Assembly (NCBI GenBank): GCA_004151065.3
Contig: NWUY0300031095.1
Span: forward strand, 19,869-30,396
Source: Larix sibirica
Taxonomy: Eukaryota > Streptophyta > Pinopsida > Pinales > Pinaceae
Direction of reading: 5' to 3'
Length of the DNA: 10,528 nucleotides
Numbering within the stretch: position 1 is the first letter of the stretch; every line of letters begins with the position of its first letter. Below, in pieces: positions 7,079 through 10,528 of this stretch. Position numbers and translations under genes: made by a program. Below the pieces are notes generated by a model. The model made no database searches. It worked only from the letters and a program-made list of their open reading frames with translations, and was not told the DNA's origin.

Positions 7079-7280
7079 CATTTACCCCATTTTTAAAACA
7101 TAATAGAAGATCTGCCATTTATTCTATTTTTGTAAAAACTTTTTTTTTTCTAGCGGAAGTATTCTTGTCATTTACCCCAATTTTTAAAAAAATTTACCCA
7201 TCTTTTAAACGTTTGGAATATATGTCATTTATCCTATTTTTGTAAAAATTTTGTTTTGGTTTTTCTAAAGGAACTATTCT
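7079..7280 (+). repeat. imperfect direct repeat, two units of about 90 and 110 bp
   Basis: Unit 1 (7079-7165) and unit 2 (7169-7280) share the same order of blocks: CATTTACCCC, a T-rich run, then CATTTAT-CTATTTTTGTAAAAA, a T run with TTTTCTA, and a purine stretch ending ATTCT. Unit 2 has an extra AT-rich insert near 7195-7220. This looks like an old tandem duplication in non-coding DNA. Confidence 0.7.
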
Positions 7281-8007
7281 ACTATTAGTGTTGGGTCGAT
7301 TTATCTACTTTAATTCAAAACTCTCTGAGAATAGTTTCATAAAAAGTGAAGAACTAACTTTGAATAGTGGGACAATTAGTCGAACCCCTTTATTTGCAAA
7401 TTAATTGTTTGATGATAGAATCATAAAATATTGGAGCTATAATCTCATAATTTGCATGTAAACTAAGCAATGGAAGCTAAATGAGATATGATGAAGACAG
7501 AGATATTATTGATACCTAAAAAACATGAGGTGCGAAAACCTTTGGCATGCTTAAGAACAACTAGGTCGTTGACGGTAATTCCTCGTTTCTTGCTGCAACT
7601 GTACCTTTATCACAGTTTACTGGTATATAAATTTGATTCAAATTCAGGTGAATGTTTCCTGGTATAATAACCTTCATTCTATGGGGATCCTAGACCCCTC
7701 TGCATCGATTTCGATTGTGAGTAGTAAGGAATACAATCTGAATTTGGGTCCTCTTTATTTTGCATAAAGTCCTCCATCGGCCTTCGCCTGTATGTATTTG
7801 TTGAGGAGGAGGTTATCATTCGGTAAAGCTTGTAAGCTAGAAAAATATGAAAAACAAATGTTTCCTAGACAAGTTTATTATAGAACTCGTGATTTTGTTT
7901 TCCGTATTTCTAAACAACGAGAAAGATCATGTACAAAAGTATGCTACTTACATCCACGATGCAAATTTGATAAGGTGACACATAAAAAACATATAGTGGA
8001 CCAGTGG
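7281..8007. other. no gene recognised
   Basis: AT-rich DNA with many stops on both strands. A 72-codon frame at 7792-8010 (plus) is basic and Cys-containing (LRRRLSFGKACKLEKYEKQ), but it matches no family I know and continues into a short repeat array, so I do not call it a gene. GGTATATAAATTTG near 7621 is TATA-like but has no gene behind it. Confidence 0.45.
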
Positions 8008-8087
8008 TAAACAAATGTTGCATAGATGTTGAACAAGTGTCCAAGCATTGTAAACAAGTGTCCGGGAACTGAATGTAAACAAGTGTC
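8008..8087 (+). repeat. short degenerate tandem array, about 22-bp period
   Basis: The core (T/G)AAACAA(A/G)TGT recurs at about 8008, 8030, 8051 and 8075. The last two copies are best kept (GTAAACAAGTGTC), at spacings of about 21 to 24 bp. It is a small minisatellite of four decayed units without coding potential. Confidence 0.75.
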
Positions 8088-8099
8088 TGTGGGAACAAA

Positions 8100-8500
8100 A
8101 TGCACTGTTTGAGTGATTACGCAATGTTATTTGACTTTAATGATTTAATAATCCATAATACCATGACTTACTAAATTCTAATAAAATCAGACTTTTGCAA
8201 AATAAAATTGTTAATGCTTAGAGACGATGCATCTTCCTCTAAGCACTCTTCCCTCAGATTGGACAGTCTATGATTATTTCAATAAACATCTCTAGACAAT
8301 GATCTGAGCAACCTAGTTGTTGTTTTCTGATTATAATTTTAAGGTTGTATTTATGCGGCGTAAACCTAGTCACTCTACGCGAAATAGCTAGCTTTTGTGG
8401 CTGGTAGAGACTCTTTGCAGTGCGATGCCTCTTTATTTACAATCAGCAGAGCAAACAACAAAGAGCAGAGATAGCACAATAATAAAAAGGTACCATATAT
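8100..8500. other. no gene recognised
   Basis: AT-rich DNA. A 73-codon minus-strand frame (8375-8596) has a hydrophobic middle (IIYGTFLLLCYLCSLLFALL) that could form a membrane helix, but it lacks any family motif and overlaps a plus-strand frame that looks more coding-like. I list nothing as a gene here. Confidence 0.45.
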
Positions 8501-8501
8501 T

Positions 8502-8639
8502 ATGCCCAAAGATCCATATGACCAAGCTATTTCCTGCTTTTGGGCTGCCTTTGTAGACGATAATGGTAATTTAATTCCTTCATCACCAAATCCCATCGAT
8601 CCTATGACTATCTGCTATGTGTGCATTTTAAAAATTTGA
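8502..8639 (+). other. small exon-like open frame, product unknown
   Basis: The frame MPKDPYDQAISCFWAAFVDD, then NGNLIPSSPNPIDPM, has a balanced amino-acid composition unlike the Lys/Asn/Ile-rich chance frames around it. It ends at a TGA (8637-8639) after 45 codons. A possible GT donor lies near 8619 (TAT|GTGTGC) and a pyrimidine-AG acceptor near 8715 (CTATTCCAG). It might be a leftover exon of an unidentified gene or transposon. I do not recognise it, and chance is quite possible. Confidence 0.2.
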
Positions 8640-9244
8640 CTTGTTTTTCGCATTTTGTTTGGCATATACTCATGCTTATTATATTCATTTGCATCAGCTC
8701 CTTCAATCTATTCCAGGAGTTTTTTTGGCAATGGAAAGCAACTGCTTTACAAACTTTCTGATACTTTCAGAACGAGTAGAAGATTATATTTAAAATAATG
8801 CTAGATGGGCGTTTTTTAATTTCTACGTTGTTACCCAGTTGAATTGTGTTTATTTAGAATTAAATCCAATACTTTTGTTGGGTCTCACATTCAATGTTCA
8901 CTTTGTTCATTGTGCTCAATAAATAAATAAAATGGATCCCTTAATTTTTGTTACTTCCGTCATTGCTTTGGACTATGTGTTGGGCATGTTGCATGCCAAA
9001 CTGGAGAAGGTTTAACTATAAATATTTTTGTGGCCATAACACTTATGTTTGCAAATCCCTTTGGAGACAAAGATCTTTATACAAAACAAATAAACAATTA
9101 TTTGTGGGAACTTATGTAAGTAAAACCTCGACCTTACGCTTTGAATGCACCTCGCGAGAGCTTAAGTATCAGTGAACTCCTGTAGATTCAAGGAATCCAT
9201 TTATTCTCATAATTATAATGTTATAAAAAAATTGAAGTTACAAA
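8640..9244. other. no gene recognised
   Basis: AT-rich sequence with short stretches such as CTCAATAAATAAATAAAA near 8915. A 75-codon frame (8948-9175) has a Cys/Trp-rich peptide with no recognisable motif. No RNA gene, terminal repeat or retroelement motif is visible. Confidence 0.45.
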
Positions 9245-9405
9245 GATCTTATTTAAAACTTTGTTAAAAAAAAATTCAAAACTTTATAAAATGTTTTTAA
9301 TTATCTTTCAAACATCTGGTCAAATGAAAAGACATAGTTCTTAAAAGACATAGTTCTTATTTGTAACTTTGTTAATTGTTTTAAAAACCTTATAAGAAGT
9401 TTTCT
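9245..9405 (+). repeat. imperfect direct repeat of about 55 bp in AT-rich DNA
   Basis: AGATCTTATTTAAAACTTTG at about 9245 and AGTTCTTATTTGTAACTTTG at about 9350 begin two similar stretches, each followed by TTAA, an A/T run and a block like AACTTTATAA or AACCTTATAA. The low complexity makes this less certain than the other repeats. Confidence 0.5.
9327..9358 (+). repeat. exact tandem duplication, 2 x 16 bp
   Basis: AAAAGACATAGTTCTT occurs at 9327-9342 and again at 9343-9358 without mismatch. It lies at the start of the second unit of the larger imperfect repeat and is probably a slippage product. Confidence 0.9.
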
Positions 9406-9652
9406 AACATAATTTTTTAAAAGTGTTTAAAATTCATCTATGAAAAATACTTATTTAGTAAGTTATGAGTAACCTATTATGATAGTACTGAGTTCATACC
9501 TAAATTCAAGAAGTGTCCATATCCTAATTGTTAATTTGTATGTAAACAAATAATAGATGTGTTATAGCTTTTACATGTTAATCGTATCAATGTGGATTAA
9601 AATTTTAAAAATAAAAAATATCTTGTTGAACAATAAATATAAAGATATATCT
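9406..9652. other. AT-rich spacer, nothing recognised
   Basis: Very AT-rich DNA up to the abrupt start of RNase H similarity at about 9653. The reading frame of that domain happens to be open back to 9557, but the residues before GEVGARG (KNILLNNKYKDIS) show no RNase H pattern, so I set the homology boundary at about 9653. Confidence 0.5.
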
Positions 9653-10054
9653 GGGGAGGTAGGTGCACGTGGGATCATTTTTGATCCCGGAGGAAACAGA
9701 GTCGCTTCCTTCTCTTGGGGACTAGGGAAGAGAACAAACAACGAAGCGGAATGGCTTGTACTTCTCCACTCCTTGGAAATCGTCGCTTCTCTCAATGTTG
9801 GCAAACTCAAGGTCTTTGGCGACTCAAGGCATGTCATTCAAAGAATGAGAATAGGGACAAAAACGAAAGAATAAAAAAGCCATAGAATCCAAAGAAGAAT
9901 CAGCCTTCTCACCCATCCTCAAGACACTCTCTACTTCCATATTCTTAGAGGGAACAATTCACTTGCTGATGAAGCTGCCATTATGGGAGCCACCTTGGCC
10001 ATAGGCCAAATCCTCTATAACAATGAAAATGCTGGGTTTTTGTATATCCCCTAA
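9653..10054 (+). pseudogene. RNase H domain relic of a retroelement, 5'-truncated, one stop
   Basis: The frame reads GEVGARGIIFDPGGNRVASF, then TNNEAEWLVLLHSLE, with the second catalytic acid in EAEW at 9749-9751. KLKVFGDSRHVIQRM holds the third (Asp 9821-9823), and ILRGNNSLADEAAIMGA holds the last (Asp 9968-9970). A TAA at 10052-10054 ends the domain. It is the RNase H module typical of plant retroelements. A single in-frame TAA at 9872-9874 interrupts it and there is no frameshift, so it is much younger than the relic at 5901-6231. The start is missing: the first Asp block (DGSSRGNPG-like) is replaced by unrelated AT-rich DNA, consistent with 5' truncation. No reverse transcriptase is present. 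Confidence 0.85.
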
Positions 10055-10105
10055 CCCCATCACCATGCAATGCCTTCCCCTCCTTGTTTTTTTTGGACCC
10101 CTCTC

Positions 10106-10186
10106 GGACTGCCCCACTTCCGCACTCCTCTTGGATTGCCCCACTTCCGCGCTCCTCTTGGATTGCCCCACCCCCGTGCTCCTGCA
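10106..10186 (+). repeat. 27-bp minisatellite, 3 units
   Basis: Three adjacent units, each starting GGA(C/T)TGCCCCAC, lie at 10106-10132, 10133-10159 and 10160-10186. The first two differ at only two positions; the third is more divergent. Because 27 is a multiple of three the array keeps the plus frame, giving three near-copies of a nonapeptide like LDCPTSALL. Confidence 0.92.
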
Positions 10187-10295
10187 GATGGCATGCGGCC
10201 TCTCACGTGACCATCACATGGCCTGCCCTCCTCCTGTCAGCTCAAGCGAGTCATCCATAACTCCTGCCTCCTTTCCTCGAGCATTTACCTTCGCA

Positions 10296-10528
10296 ATGGC
10301 TCACTCTCCCCCCACTCTTCTGCTCTCGTCTGCATTTGATAGCCTCTCCATTCTTGAGCCCCTAGACTGTGACCCTGACCTCCCTGGCATTAGTCCCTTC
10401 GAACCCTCCCTCCATCCCGCTCCCCTCTGCGGCTCCATGGACGGCGTGAAGGCTAATCTTGCGGCCTTGAATCTTACCACTGAAGACATCAAGCTTCATC
10501 TTTGCAGAGCTTATGAAGCAATTTGCAC
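10296..10528 (+). CDS. unknown protein, N-terminal part, runs off the window
   Basis: The ATG at 10296 has a good plant start context (G at -3, G at +4). It opens a frame with no stop to the window edge, at least 77 codons: MAHSPPTLLLSSAFDSLSIL, an acidic Pro-rich part (DCDPDLPGISPFEP), then SMDGVKANLAALNLTTEDIK and LHLCRAYEAI. The same frame is open back to 10005, with further ATGs at 10188, 10218, 10065 and 10023, so a longer protein including the 27-bp repeats is possible. I prefer 10296 because of context and because the repeats look non-coding in origin. The end LNLTTEDIKLHL looks helical. Its position behind an RNase H relic hints at ORF1 of another retroelement, but a host gene is equally possible. 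I do not recognise the family. Confidence 0.45.
   Translation, partial: MAHSPPTLLLSSAFDSLSILEPLDCDPDLPGISPFEPSLHPAPLCGSMDGVKANLAALNLTTEDIKLHLCRAYEAIC

Noticed and set aside
8375-8596. Possible small membrane protein on the minus strand
   Set aside because: One hydrophobic stretch in an isolated 73-codon frame within AT-rich DNA is weak evidence; there is no family motif or start context.
9959-10171. Minus-strand frame with VGQSKRSAE repeats
   Set aside because: The repeats are only the reverse reading of the 27-bp minisatellite, and the rest overlaps the RNase H relic on the other strand.
10301-10492. Minus-strand frame of 63 codons opposite the right-edge open frame
   Set aside because: A frame without stops is expected by chance in C-rich DNA; the plus-strand frame is longer and has the better start context.

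Overview
The window looks like nuclear DNA of a land plant with a large, repeat-rich genome. The evidence is decayed plant-type retroelements, AT-rich non-coding stretches, spliceosomal intron borders, and a broken gene of the plant NIN-like protein (NLP) family. The style of the Ty1/copia integrase and of the RNase H fragments would suit a gymnosperm, but I cannot confirm a taxon from sequence alone. No bacterial-type gene, CRISPR array, tRNA or rRNA was recognised.

Layout. Positions 1 to about 1653 (minus strand) hold a fragment of a Ty1/copia retrotransposon: the pre-integrase zinc finger, the integrase core and the start of the integrase-RT linker. It runs off the left edge and is broken by stops and a frameshift. 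Positions 1933-5318 (plus) hold the main feature, a non-processed NLP pseudogene with introns. Its 5' part (about 820 bp) occurs twice in tandem (1908-2727 and 2731-3543). The second copy continues into the GAF-like nitrate-sensor region, a 48-nt exon and a large exon. No RWP-RK DNA-binding domain or PB1 domain follows. Positions 5901-6231 (minus) hold a badly frameshifted RNase H relic of a retroelement. From about 6240 to 9640 the DNA is AT-rich with only short tandem repeats and no convincing gene. Positions 9653-10054 (plus) hold a second, better kept RNase H relic of a different type. From about 10023 to the right edge the sequence turns C-rich and carries a frame open to the end of the window, with a 27-bp in-frame triplicate repeat. 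This is the only candidate for an intact coding sequence, and its product is not recognised.

How the parts relate. Nothing here works as an operon or system. The window reads as a gene graveyard. An NLP gene acquired nonsense codons, its 5' end was then duplicated in tandem, and retroelement pieces now lie on both sides. The most informative signal is that both tandem copies share four TAG stops, so inactivation preceded the duplication. Many changes fit C-to-T decay at CHG and CG sites, as expected for methylated silent DNA.
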